Source: Lysinibacillus xylanilyticus (GTDB lineage Bacteria; Bacillota; Bacilli; Bacillales_A; Planococcaceae). From it: DNA of 64,000 bases. The position numbers and the translations under genes are program-made. The notes beneath the pieces were generated by a model that was not told where the DNA came from, searched no databases, and was given only the letters and a program-made list of their open reading frames with translations. Within the stretch, counting starts at the first letter, position 1, and every line of letters starts with the position of its first letter. This document shows, in pieces, positions 44,297 to 52,423 of this stretch. The stretch covers positions 793,167 to 857,166 of the forward strand of contig NZ_LFXJ01000010.1 in the NCBI RefSeq assembly GCF_001183605.1. Direction: 5' to 3'.

Positions 44297-45130
44297 TTGA
44301 TTTCGAAGCGGCAAACAGTTGCCTGGCTTTTTCCTTTTCTAGTACTTGTCTTGTTATTTTTCTTAGTACCGTTACTGTATATGCTAATCACAAGCTTTCA
44401 AAATAGTGATGGTTTTACACTCGCACAATATAAATCTGTACTAACGAATGATTACATTTTACAAGGCTTTAAAAATAGTATTACACTGTCCGTTATTTCG
44501 GCTGTAATTGCCTTAATCGTTACTTTATTTGCAGTTTATGCGATTATGAGATTTTCTGAGCCAGTGCGCGAGAAAATTTTAATACTAACAAACTTAACAT
44601 CAAATTTTTCAGGTATTCCGTTAGCTTTTGCCTTTATCGTATTACTTGGCAATAGCGGGCTCTTTACATTGTTATTCGATAAATGGGGTATCGGCCCATT
44701 ATCATCATTTTCTCTATATAGCTGGGGTGGCTTGTTACTGATTTATATTTATTTTCAGCTGCCGTTAGCATTAATGCTTTTATACCCAATTTATGATGGA
44801 ATTCAACAACAATGGAAGGACGCTGCAGCGCTACTTGGAGCTTCTACTTGGCAGTTTTGGATGAAGATTGGGATCCCAGTTATGCTTCCGGGGATTGTTG
44901 GAACATTTAGCGTGTTGTTTGCCAATGCAATGGGTGCATATGCCTCAGCTTATGCTCTAACTAGCAGTAACTACAATTTAGTGGCCATTCGTATTGGTTC
45001 TCTTATTAAGGGGGATATTTTTGCTCAACCAGAGTTGGCAAGTGCTATTGCCGTAATACTAGCAGTAACGATGGTGACGGCAATGCTATTAAGCGAATGG
45101 AGCATTTCAAAAACAAGGAGGAAGTTATAG
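44297..45130 (+). CDS. ABC importer permease subunit 1
   Basis: Binding-protein-dependent permease, 277 residues from TTG 44297 (AAGAAGTGAT just upstream); GTG 44288 in the same frame is an alternative. Six membrane helices and the EAA-loop LLGASTWQFWMKIGIPVMLP near 183 that contacts the ATPase. Partner of the next permease. Two repeat elements and a minisatellite separate it from the upstream half of the operon. Confidence 0.9.
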   Translation: MISKRQTVAWLFPFLVLVLLFFLVPLLYMLITSFQNSDGFTLAQYKSVLTNDYILQGFKNSITLSVISAVIALIVTLFAVYAIMRFSEPVREKILILTNLTSNFSGIPLAFAFIVLLGNSGLFTLLFDKWGIGPLSSFSLYSWGGLLLIYIYFQLPLALMLLYPIYDGIQQQWKDAAALLGASTWQFWMKIGIPVMLPGIVGTFSVLFANAMGAYASAYALTSSNYNLVAIRIGSLIKGDIFAQPELASAIAVILAVTMVTAMLLSEWSISKTRRKL

Positions 45131-45915
45131 TGAAAAAAAGAGGCTTTGCTGATTTATTTTTCCTCCTGTTAGTGGTGTATTTAGTGCTGCCTGTTGTTGC
45201 AACAATGCTTTATGCCTTTGCGACAAAATGGAATAAGACCATTTTGCCAGAAGGATTAACATTTAAATGGCTTGCTACATTATTTCAGGATGCAGAATTT
45301 ATACAGGCGTTTGGACGTTCTGTTTTATTGTCGAGTGGGGCTGTAGTGGTTGCATTGCTCGTTATCGTACCAGCTATTTTTGTGATCGTGTTGTATTTTC
45401 CAAAATACGAAAAATGGATTCAGATGGCTGTTGTGATGGTGTATTCATTTCCAGGAATTATTTTAGCAGTTGGGCTCATTCGTGTTTACAGCAAATTTGG
45501 TGTGCCGATGATTCTAGTAGTTTTAGGGGCATATGTTATCGGTATTCTACCGTACATTTATCAGGGGACACGCAATAGTTTGCGGAATGTAGATGCACGA
45601 CAGCTTTTAGATGCAGCGCAATTACTGGGAGCATCGAAATTGCAGGCATTTACTAAAATTTTATTACCTACTGTTTACCCAGGCTTATTTGCAGGTGCAT
45701 TATTATCGTTTTCCGTACTTTTTGGAGAATTTGTACTGATTAATCTAGTTGTAGGTTCTCGCTTTGAGACGGTGCAAATTTATTTAATGAAGAAGCTTAG
45801 TACTAGTGGACATATTGCTAGTGCAGTTGTCTTTATTTATATCGTTCTAATGGGCTTATTAACGTTCGTTATTGCAACATTAACGAAACGATCGAAAGGT
45901 GCTACAAATCTATGA
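45130..45915 (+). CDS. ABC importer permease subunit 2
   Basis: 261 residues from GTG 45130, which has AAGGAGG 8 bp upstream and overlaps the preceding TAG by one base; an ATG further upstream (45097) falls inside the previous gene. Six membrane helices, EAA loop AAQLLGASKLQAFTKILLPT near 168. Its TGA overlaps the ATG of the ATPase gene, so the whole block is translationally coupled. Confidence 0.92.
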   Translation: MKKRGFADLFFLLLVVYLVLPVVATMLYAFATKWNKTILPEGLTFKWLATLFQDAEFIQAFGRSVLLSSGAVVVALLVIVPAIFVIVLYFPKYEKWIQMAVVMVYSFPGIILAVGLIRVYSKFGVPMILVVLGAYVIGILPYIYQGTRNSLRNVDARQLLDAAQLLGASKLQAFTKILLPTVYPGLFAGALLSFSVLFGEFVLINLVVGSRFETVQIYLMKKLSTSGHIASAVVFIYIVLMGLLTFVIATLTKRSKGATNL

Positions 45916-46913
45916 GTTATATTGTGATTGAAGAACTTCATAAAAAATATGGATTAACGACGGTTTTATCAAATATAAATATGAAGATTGAAAAAGGTGA
46001 ATTTATAACTCTTTTAGGTCCGAGTGGCTGTGGTAAGAGTACAATTCTACGTATTTTAGCAGGCTTAACAGATGCATCTGCGGGAAAAATTATCGTAGAA
46101 GGAAAGGATATGAATGGTGTTCAACCAAAGGATCGTCAAGTTGGTATGGTGTTTCAATCATATGCACTATTTCCAAATATGACGGTGAAAGAAAATGTAG
46201 CCTTCGGTTTACGCATGCAAAAAGTAAATACTGCTGAAGTGGATCAACGTGTTCAAGAAATGCTTGAGATTGTGCATTTAAGTGAAAAAGCAAATGCATA
46301 TCCGAAAGAATTATCTGGTGGTCAGCAGCAGCGTGTTGCCCTTGCGCGAGCTTTAATAGTACGGCCAAAAGTATTGTTGTTAGATGAGCCGCTCAGTGCG
46401 CTAGATGCCCAAATTCGTAAGAAACTTCAAGCAGATTTACGAGCTATTCAACAAAAGCTAGGTATAACGATGATTTTAGTTACGCATGATCAAGAGGAAG
46501 CGATGGCTGTTTCTGACAGAATATTTGTTATGGACAATGGGATGATTGCACAAAGTGGAACACCTACAGCGATTTATACAAGCCCTGAAAGTGAATTTAT
46601 CGCTAATTTTATCGGACATTACAATGTGTTTACGCGTCAAACACTTGAGAAAATGATTGGCGAGACATTGCCAAAAGAATACTCAAAATTTGCGATTCGA
46701 CCAGAAGCTATACATCTCGATCAGAGACAGGGGGATGTTTGTATGACTGGAGAGGCGAAGCAATCATTAATGAGTGGCAATGTTATTCGGACAACGTTAG
46801 AGGGTGAATGTCCCTTTACGATGGAGCAGCTACATCAACGAGGGCAATCGTTTGAGCTTGGTAAGCGATATGTGTGTTATGTAGCGAGGGAAGATGTGAT
46901 TGCATTATCATGA
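45912..46913 (+). CDS. ABC importer ATPase subunit (PotA/FbpC-like)
   Basis: 333 residues. Walker A LGPSGCGKSTILRIL near 38, Q-loop MVFQSYALFPNMTV, signature ELSGGQQQRVALARAL near 135, Walker B VLLLDEPLSALDAQ, and H-loop LVTHDQEEAMAV. C-terminal ~90 residues form a TOBE-like domain (FAIRPEAIHL). Energises the importer formed with the two permeases and lipoprotein. Overlaps both neighbours by four bases (ATGA). Confidence 0.93.
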   Translation: MSYIVIEELHKKYGLTTVLSNINMKIEKGEFITLLGPSGCGKSTILRILAGLTDASAGKIIVEGKDMNGVQPKDRQVGMVFQSYALFPNMTVKENVAFGLRMQKVNTAEVDQRVQEMLEIVHLSEKANAYPKELSGGQQQRVALARALIVRPKVLLLDEPLSALDAQIRKKLQADLRAIQQKLGITMILVTHDQEEAMAVSDRIFVMDNGMIAQSGTPTAIYTSPESEFIANFIGHYNVFTRQTLEKMIGETLPKEYSKFAIRPEAIHLDQRQGDVCMTGEAKQSLMSGNVIRTTLEGECPFTMEQLHQRGQSFELGKRYVCYVAREDVIALS

Positions 46914-47695
46914 CATATGCAAAAATTGAACGTTTTGAATTTATTTTGAAACAGTTAGAGGCTGATGGAAAAATTGTTGTTGCCAATATTGCAGAAGAAT
47001 TACAAGTAGCACCAGAAACGGTCCGTAGAGATTTTGATGAGCTAGAGCAACAACATTTATTAACGAGAGTACATGGTGGAGCTGTTAAGTATACGAACGT
47101 TAGAAATGAACCGGCATTTTTGCGCAAGCTTCAAATGCAAAAGGAGGCAAAGCGCAATATAGCTCGTTTAGCAGCTAGATGTATATGTGATGGGGATACA
47201 ATTGCGGTTGATACAGGTACAACGACTGTGCATATTGCAGATTTTTTATTGGCAGTCGACGATATAACAGTTGTAACCAATTCTATCGCTGCAGCTGTTC
47301 AATTTAATTTGGCGATAGAGGAGCGGCGCATGACGGGGAAGGTCATATTACTTGGTGGAACGACAAACCCAAGGCAATCCTCAGTAACAGGCGCTATGAC
47401 GTTGGAGTTATTAGGAAATATGAATTTTGATAAAGCATTTATATCGTGTGGTGGTATAAGTGAAGATATCGTATACGATTATGATTTGGATGAATCGTTA
47501 ATTTCTAAAAAAATGCTTGACCGTAGCAAGATGAACTTTTTATTAGCGGATGCATCTAAAATAAATGGTAAGTCCTTTTATCAAATATGTCACATTGAAG
47601 AGTGCTCAGAAATTCTTTGTGATATAGCTTGCCCGTTGGAATGGCAAGCGTATGAGGAAAAGTGGACGGTATGCAAAGGAGGGAAATGCGGATGA
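46910..47695 (+). CDS. DeoR-family transcriptional regulator
   Basis: 261 residues from ATG 46910 (ATGA overlap with the ATPase stop). N-terminal helix-turn-helix with VAPETVRRDFDELEQQHLLT and RVHGG, then the DeoR sensor domain: DTGTTTVHIADFL, VVTNSIAAAVQF, LLGGTTNPRQSSVTG. Usually a repressor released by a phosphorylated sugar or related metabolite. The inverted repeat at 41902-41947 is a candidate operator, giving autoregulation of the operon. Confidence 0.92.
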   Translation: MTYAKIERFEFILKQLEADGKIVVANIAEELQVAPETVRRDFDELEQQHLLTRVHGGAVKYTNVRNEPAFLRKLQMQKEAKRNIARLAARCICDGDTIAVDTGTTTVHIADFLLAVDDITVVTNSIAAAVQFNLAIEERRMTGKVILLGGTTNPRQSSVTGAMTLELLGNMNFDKAFISCGGISEDIVYDYDLDESLISKKMLDRSKMNFLLADASKINGKSFYQICHIEECSEILCDIACPLEWQAYEEKWTVCKGGKCG

Positions 47696-48699
47696 TTGAT
47701 TACCATGTACATTTAGAGGAGGGCCCATATTCATTTCGTTGGCTAGAGCGTACTTCTCAAGCAATTGGATTTTTTAATGAAGATGAAGGATCAGCAAAAG
47801 GTTCTAAAGCATTTATAGAATTACAAATGAAGCAGTTATCACAGCGATTACAAAGTGGCTGCTATAGCGAGGAATGGCTAGATTTATATTTACAACAGGC
47901 AAAGCAGCTAGGTTTACGCGAGGTTGGCATTGTCGACCATCTATATCGTTTCAAGGAGACACGAGCATATTTTGAGCGATATATGCAGTTAGATGACAAT
48001 GAAGTTGGTAGAGCTCAGCGTTACTGGCTTGATAGTGTGATGACGGAAAGTATGGATGATTTTGTGTCAGCTATTAATCAAGCAAAAGAAAAATGGAGTC
48101 GTCATGGTATTTCCTTAAAGCTAGGCATCGAGGCAGATTATTTTGTCGGCGGTGAGGAAGAATTAGCATCATTACTGGAAGGATATCCATGGGATTATGT
48201 TATCGGATCTGTCCATTTTGTGGATGGCTGGGGCTTTGATAACCCTCAAACACAATACATATTTGAGGACATGGACGACGCAACTTTACAGGAAAACTTT
48301 GCCCGATTTTTTGCTACAGTGGAAAAAATGATCCTCTCGAATATATTTGACTTTGTGGCGCATTTAGACAACTTTAAAGTGTTTGACTATCAAGTGAAGA
48401 ACACAGCTTTTCTTGACTCTTGGTATGAAAGAATTGCAAAGGCACTTGTGACAACACAAACAGTCACTGAAATAAATGCCGGCCTATATTATCGCTATCC
48501 AGTAAAGGAAATGTGCCCAGGACCACGTTTCTTACAAATTTTAATTGAACACGATGTAGCCTTTACAGTTTCTTCAGATGCGCATTTTCCAGACGATTTA
48601 GGTAAATACACATTTGCGAATACAGATTTACTAAAAAGCTACGGCGTTCAATCAATTATTGGATTTAATCAACGTCAAAAACAATATATAGAACTATAA
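47692..48699 (+). CDS. PHP-domain phosphoesterase (histidinol-phosphatase-like)
   Basis: 335 residues from ATG 47692 (AAGGAGGG 8 bp upstream; ATGA overlap with the regulator). Metal-site motifs DYHVHLEEGP, VGIVDHLYRF, LGIEADYF, VIGSVHFVDGW, DFVAHLDNFK and SSDAHFPDDL follow the HisK/HisJ-type PHP pattern. No histidine genes are nearby, so a role in dephosphorylating the imported compound is more likely than histidine synthesis (inference from context). Confidence 0.87.
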   Translation: MIDYHVHLEEGPYSFRWLERTSQAIGFFNEDEGSAKGSKAFIELQMKQLSQRLQSGCYSEEWLDLYLQQAKQLGLREVGIVDHLYRFKETRAYFERYMQLDDNEVGRAQRYWLDSVMTESMDDFVSAINQAKEKWSRHGISLKLGIEADYFVGGEEELASLLEGYPWDYVIGSVHFVDGWGFDNPQTQYIFEDMDDATLQENFARFFATVEKMILSNIFDFVAHLDNFKVFDYQVKNTAFLDSWYERIAKALVTTQTVTEINAGLYYRYPVKEMCPGPRFLQILIEHDVAFTVSSDAHFPDDLGKYTFANTDLLKSYGVQSIIGFNQRQKQYIEL

Positions 48700-48703
48700 T
48701 TTA

Positions 48704-48737
48704 TGTCGCCGTTGATGGATATCTTCGGTGATTTTTT
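48704..48737 (+). terminator. Terminator of the importer operon
   Basis: Short stem TCGCCG (48706-48711) with CGGTGA (48726-48731) followed by six T. Confidence 0.6.
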
Positions 48738-48751
48738 ATGTTAGGAAGAGT

Positions 48752-49010
48752 GAGCAGAGTGACGGAAAGAAACGTCCAAGCGACGGAAAGAACGGACGAA
48801 GTGACGGATAAAATTCAAGGCGACGGAAAGAATCGTCGAAGCGCCGGATAGGACTGTTGAAGCGACGGAAAGAACTGTTGAAGTGGACGATAGAATTCAA
48901 AGCGACGGATGGAATCGGCAAAGTGATGGATAGAATTGACAAAGTCGTGGATAGAACCATCAAAATGATGGATAGAATTTAAGGCGACGGAAAGAATCGT
49001 CAAACCGACA
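48752..49010 (+). repeat. 21-bp tandem array (about twelve units)
   Basis: Units of the form GACGGAAAGAATCGTCGAAG-C alternate with GACGGATAGAATTCAAAG-like units. The CGATAGAATTCAAA core (near 48889) also occurs in the 32-kb array. Because 21 is a multiple of three, long open frames appear on both strands here; they are not genes. Confidence 0.92.
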
Positions 49011-49113
49011 AATGCCCCCCCTCCAGCAAAACTGACACTCCTCGCAACCTAACAAAAATATTCATCTAGCTAAGAGTAATTAAGTCTAAACCGCGACATT
49101 TAGTACGCAAACC

Positions 49114-49143
49114 TTGTAGGATGTTGCAATTATTAAGTATAAT
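49114..49143 (+). promoter_or_regulatory. Probable promoter of miaB-ricA
   Basis: TTGTAG (49114-49119), 18-bp spacer, consensus -10 TATAAT (49138-49143). Confidence 0.6.
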
Positions 49144-49199
49144 AGTAAAATGGGAATTCAAATGTATGGAATTCGTTTGAAAGGAGTTACCTGATTGCG

Positions 49200-50744
49200 A
49201 TGAATGAAGAACAACGCTTAGCAAATCAACAAGTCAATCAACCAAAAAAAGAAGACAAGCCTGAAAAGGATTATAGTAAATATTTTGAAACGGTCTTTAC
49301 GGCACCTTCATTAAAAGATGCTAAAAAACGTGGGAAAGAAGAAGTTAAGTACCATAAGGACTTTAACATTGCAGAAGAGTTTGCAGGTATGGGTACGGGG
49401 CGTACTTTTTATATTCGTACGTATGGCTGCCAAATGAATGAGCATGATACGGAAGTTATGGCTGGGATTTTTATGCAGCTAGGTTATACGCCTACAGATG
49501 TGATTGATGAGGCTGATGTAGTGCTACTGAATACGTGTGCTATCCGTGAAAATGCAGAGAACAAAGTATTTGGAGAACTGGGCTTCCTACTAAAATATAA
49601 ACGTAAAAATCCAGAAATGCTTATCGGGGTTTGTGGCTGTATGTCACAGGAAGAATCCGTTGTAAATAAAATCTTAAGAAGTTATCCGCATGTCGATATG
49701 GTGTTTGGTACACATAATATTCACCGTTTACCGAACATTTTAAAAGAAGCATATATGTCTAAGGAAATGGTCATTGAGGTTTGGTCTAAAGAAGGCGATG
49801 TTATTGAGAATCTGCCGAAAAAACGTCTTGGTTCCATCAAAGCTTGGGTAAATATTATGTACGGCTGTGATAAATTCTGTACGTATTGTATCGTACCTTA
49901 TACGCGTGGTAAGGAGCGTAGTCGCCGTCCAGAGGAAATTATTGCTGAAGTTCGTGAACTAGCGGCTGCCGGCTATAAAGAAATTATGCTTCTGGGACAA
50001 AATGTCAACGCTTACGGTAAGGATTTTGAGGATATTGAATATCGACTTGGTGATTTAATGGATGAATTACGAAAAATTGATATTCCACGTATTCGTTTTA
50101 CAACGAGTCATCCACGAGACTTCGATGATCATTTAATCGAAGTACTTGCACAGCGTGGTAACTTAGTTGAACATATTCATTTACCAGTACAATCTGGTTC
50201 AAATGATGTGCTAAAAATTATGGCACGTAAGTATACACGTGAGCATTTCCTTGGATTAGTAGCGAAAATTAAAGCGGCTATTCCGGAAGTAACACTAACG
50301 ACTGATATTATCGTAGGATATCCTAATGAGACAGAGGAGCAATTTGAGGAGACATTATCCTTGTACCGTGAAGTAGGATTTGAAATGGCCTTTACTTATA
50401 TTTATTCTCCTCGTGAGGGTACACCTGCTGCCAAAATGGTCGATAATGTACCTGAAGAAGTAAAAAAAGAACGTCTGCACCGTTTAAATGAGGTTGTAGG
50501 GGAATACTCTCGCAAAGCATTAGAGGGCTTGAAGGGCGAAATAGTAGAAGTCTTAGTCGAAGGCACGAGTAAAAAACGCGATGATGTGTTAGCTGGCTAT
50601 ACTCGTAAAAATCGTCTTGTTAACTTTAAAGCACCAGCAGATTTAATTGGTCAATTAGTGAAGGTAAAAATAGTTGAGGCTACTTCTTATTCACTAAGTG
50701 GTGAGTTCGTAGAATTAGTAAAAAATGAAAAGGTGGAAGCGTAA
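49200..50744 (+). CDS. miaB: tRNA-2-methylthio-N6-dimethylallyladenosine synthase
   Basis: Radical-SAM methylthiotransferase modifying A37 of tRNAs already prenylated by MiaA (encoded at 59.6 kb). 514 residues: N-terminal MTTase domain with the first Fe-S site ([34 protein letters not shown]), the radical-SAM cluster motif [20 protein letters not shown] near 223, and a C-terminal TRAM domain. The ATG is 13 bp from AAGGAG, rather far; an in-frame ATT at 49194 would be better spaced. ricA follows at once. Confidence 0.97.
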   Translation: MNEEQRLANQQVNQPKKEDKPEKDYSKYFETVFTAPSLKDAKKRGKEEVKYHKDFNIAEEFAGMGTGRTFYIRTYGCQMNEHDTEVMAGIFMQLGYTPTDVIDEADVVLLNTCAIRENAENKVFGELGFLLKYKRKNPEMLIGVCGCMSQEESVVNKILRSYPHVDMVFGTHNIHRLPNILKEAYMSKEMVIEVWSKEGDVIENLPKKRLGSIKAWVNIMYGCDKFCTYCIVPYTRGKERSRRPEEIIAEVRELAAAGYKEIMLLGQNVNAYGKDFEDIEYRLGDLMDELRKIDIPRIRFTTSHPRDFDDHLIEVLAQRGNLVEHIHLPVQSGSNDVLKIMARKYTREHFLGLVAKIKAAIPEVTLTTDIIVGYPNETEEQFEETLSLYREVGFEMAFTYIYSPREGTPAAKMVDNVPEEVKKERLHRLNEVVGEYSRKALEGLKGEIVEVLVEGTSKKRDDVLAGYTRKNRLVNFKAPADLIGQLVKVKIVEATSYSLSGEFVELVKNEKVEA

Positions 50745-51182
50745 ATGACACAAGTATTATATACAAAAGATGATTTAATCAAGAAGTCACACGAAATTGC
50801 GCATATGATTGCCAATACGCCAGAAGTTGAATTTTTCAAAAAGGCTGAAGCACAAATTAATGAAAATCAATTAGTACGTGAACGTATTGCAAGTCTAAAA
50901 AGCCTACAAAAACAAGCTGTTAACTTCCAACACTTAGGAAAAGAAAAAGCGCTTAAATTAATTGAAGATAAAATCGAAAAAATCGAAGAAGAAATCAACG
51001 CAATCCCAGTGGTTCAACAATTTAAAGAATCTCAAGGTGATGTAAATGATTTATTGCAATTAGTTTCGAACACAATTGCTAACAACGTTACTAATGAGAT
51101 TATTCGATCAACTGGTGGGGATTTACTTTATGGAGAAACTGGCTCACAAGTAGCAAATACAAGACCAGGCAGCTGCTCATAA
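50745..51182 (+). CDS. ricA: RicA (YmcA), Y-complex component
   Basis: 145-residue helical protein of the YlbF/YmcA family. In B. subtilis it joins RicF and RicT in an Fe-S-carrying complex that directs RNase Y processing and promotes sporulation, competence and biofilm formation. TPEVEFFKKAEAQINENQLV, LKSLQKQAVNFQHLGKEKAL and the C-terminal TGGDLLYGETGSQV are conserved, and the terminal cysteine in PGSCS fits a cluster ligand. It begins immediately after the miaB stop. Confidence 0.93.
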   Translation: MTQVLYTKDDLIKKSHEIAHMIANTPEVEFFKKAEAQINENQLVRERIASLKSLQKQAVNFQHLGKEKALKLIEDKIEKIEEEINAIPVVQQFKESQGDVNDLLQLVSNTIANNVTNEIIRSTGGDLLYGETGSQVANTRPGSCS

Positions 51183-51194
51183 AAATAATAGAAG

Positions 51195-51230
51195 AAATAG
51201 CTCGAATGACAGCATTCGGGCTATTTTTAT
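51195..51230 (+). terminator. Intrinsic terminator of miaB-ricA
   Basis: 14-bp stem AAATAGCTCGAATG (51195-51208) with CATTCGGGCTATTT (51213-51226, one G-U pair) and TTAT after. Confidence 0.88.
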
Positions 51231-51248
51231 GTTTAACTTCTTTCAGCG

Positions 51249-51545
51249 GGTGTTCAAACATCCGTACCTGTCGCTACGCTTTCGGCACAAAAGACATCAG
51301 CTGAAATAGAGGAACTCGGGCTAAAAACTTCACATCCTGTGAAAACGCCTGAGTGACCAACCTCGTGCTGTTGCCGCTGCCGCTTCGCTTTCGCGCAGAT
51401 GAAACTCATATGCTGCCGCTTCGCTTTCGCGCAGATGAAACTCATATGCTGCCGCTTCGCTTTCGCACAGACAAAAACACGTTGCTGACGCTACGCTTTC
51501 GCACAAAAAACATCTGCAGGCCTAAGCACAAAGCCGATTCCGGAC
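51249..51545 (+). repeat. Foldback intergenic repeat, copy G (divergent, module-rich)
   Basis: Central hairpin has changed on both sides: ACTCGGGC (51314-51321) with GCCTGAGT (51347-51354), and TTCAC (51329-51333) with GTGAA (51339-51343). The typical outer ends are absent. Several modules lie in reverse orientation (GCTGCCGCTTCGCTTTCGCG followed by CAGATGAAACTCATAT). The left flank matches the fragment before cpsB. Confidence 0.85.
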
Positions 51546-51546
51546 G

Positions 51547-51568
51547 CAATTATGCCGAGGCATAATTG
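51547..51568. repeat. Perfect palindrome
   Basis: CAATTATGCC (51547-51556) and GGCATAATTG (51559-51568) with a 2-bp centre. A related half-site, CAATTATGCCTCG, follows cinA at about 390. Function unknown. Confidence 0.75.
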
Positions 51569-51717
51569 ATTAATCTTCTTCAATACTCGTGGGAAATAGC
51601 GCATTCAGACAACATAGGATGTAAAAAGTCAGTAAATACATTCTACAAAAATATATGTTCACCCAATGGGCGCTACCTGCATATGATGGAGTGAAAAGAG
51701 TCAAAGGAGGAATTGCG

Positions 51718-52305
51718 CTGAAACGTTTACGACAAATCGTGACGAGAGCAGTAGTTGCCAAAGGGAAGAAGAGAACGGAAGAACGTGTAACATTAAGTCC
51801 ATCAAATAAGCCGACGAGTATTCTCGGGTGCTGGGTCATCAATCATACTTGCTCCGCGAAAAAAGTCGGTAAATTTGTAGAAGTATCGGGGAAATTTGAT
51901 GTCAATGTATGGTATGCCTATAGTAGTCATTCGAAAACAGCAGTGTTTTCTGAAACGGTGCACTATAAAGACAAAGTAAAGCTTTCATTTAGAGATGGCG
52001 AAGTAAGTGTTGGTGATGATGTTCGTGTACGTGTCGTTCAAGAGCCAAACTGCATAGAGGCAATCATCTCTCCATGTGGTACGAAGTTTGAAATCGTAGT
52101 AGAACGTGAAGTGGTTGTAGAGGTAATGGGAGAAACGACGATTTGCATTAGTGTACATCCACTTGATTTCGAAGAGGAATGGAACTTTGAAGAGAGCTCA
52201 TCTTCGTCTTCATCTAGCTCCAGTTCCAGCTCATCGTCTAGCTCTAGTGAAGAAGGCAGGTATGTTTTAGAGTCTTCATCGTTTCCTGATGAAAGACCAA
52301 GATAA
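51718..52305 (+). CDS. cotE: Outer spore coat morphogenetic protein CotE
   Basis: Directs assembly of the outer spore coat. Core matches B. subtilis CotE: RQIVTRAVVAKGKK, SILGCWVINHTC, GKFDVNVWYAYSSHSKTAVF, VVQEPNCIEAIISPCGTKFE and EVMGETTICISVHP. About 195 residues. The family N-terminus corresponds to codon 51718, a CTG placed 7 bp after AAAGGAGG (51703-51710), so CTG is the probable start; in-frame ATT 51712 or GTG 51691 are alternatives, and ATG 51655 lacks a site. The acidic C-terminus of other CotE proteins is largely replaced by a run of 18 serines (52194-52247) using mixed codons. Confidence 0.92.
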   Translation: MKRLRQIVTRAVVAKGKKRTEERVTLSPSNKPTSILGCWVINHTCSAKKVGKFVEVSGKFDVNVWYAYSSHSKTAVFSETVHYKDKVKLSFRDGEVSVGDDVRVRVVQEPNCIEAIISPCGTKFEIVVEREVVVEVMGETTICISVHPLDFEEEWNFEESSSSSSSSSSSSSSSSSSEEGRYVLESSSFPDERPR

Positions 52306-52320
52306 TACTAAAGATTTTAT

Positions 52321-52380
52321 ACATGCGAAGCGCTAGCATCTTAAAAAAGGTGAATTAAGCGTTTCGCATGTATCTTTTGT
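52321..52380 (+). terminator. Intrinsic terminator of cotE
   Basis: 14-bp stem ACATGCGAAGCGCT (52321-52334) with AGCGTTTCGCATGT (52358-52371, one G-U pair), then ATCTTTTGTT. Confidence 0.75.
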
Positions 52381-52423
52381 TATAATAAAAATATCTATAT
52401 GGTTAGAGCGAGGGATTTTTAAA

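Noticed and set aside
48736-49003. Open frames with periodic FRR-rich protein sequence
   Set aside because: The 21-bp array keeps frames open because 21 is divisible by three; no ribosome-binding site or homologue is evident.
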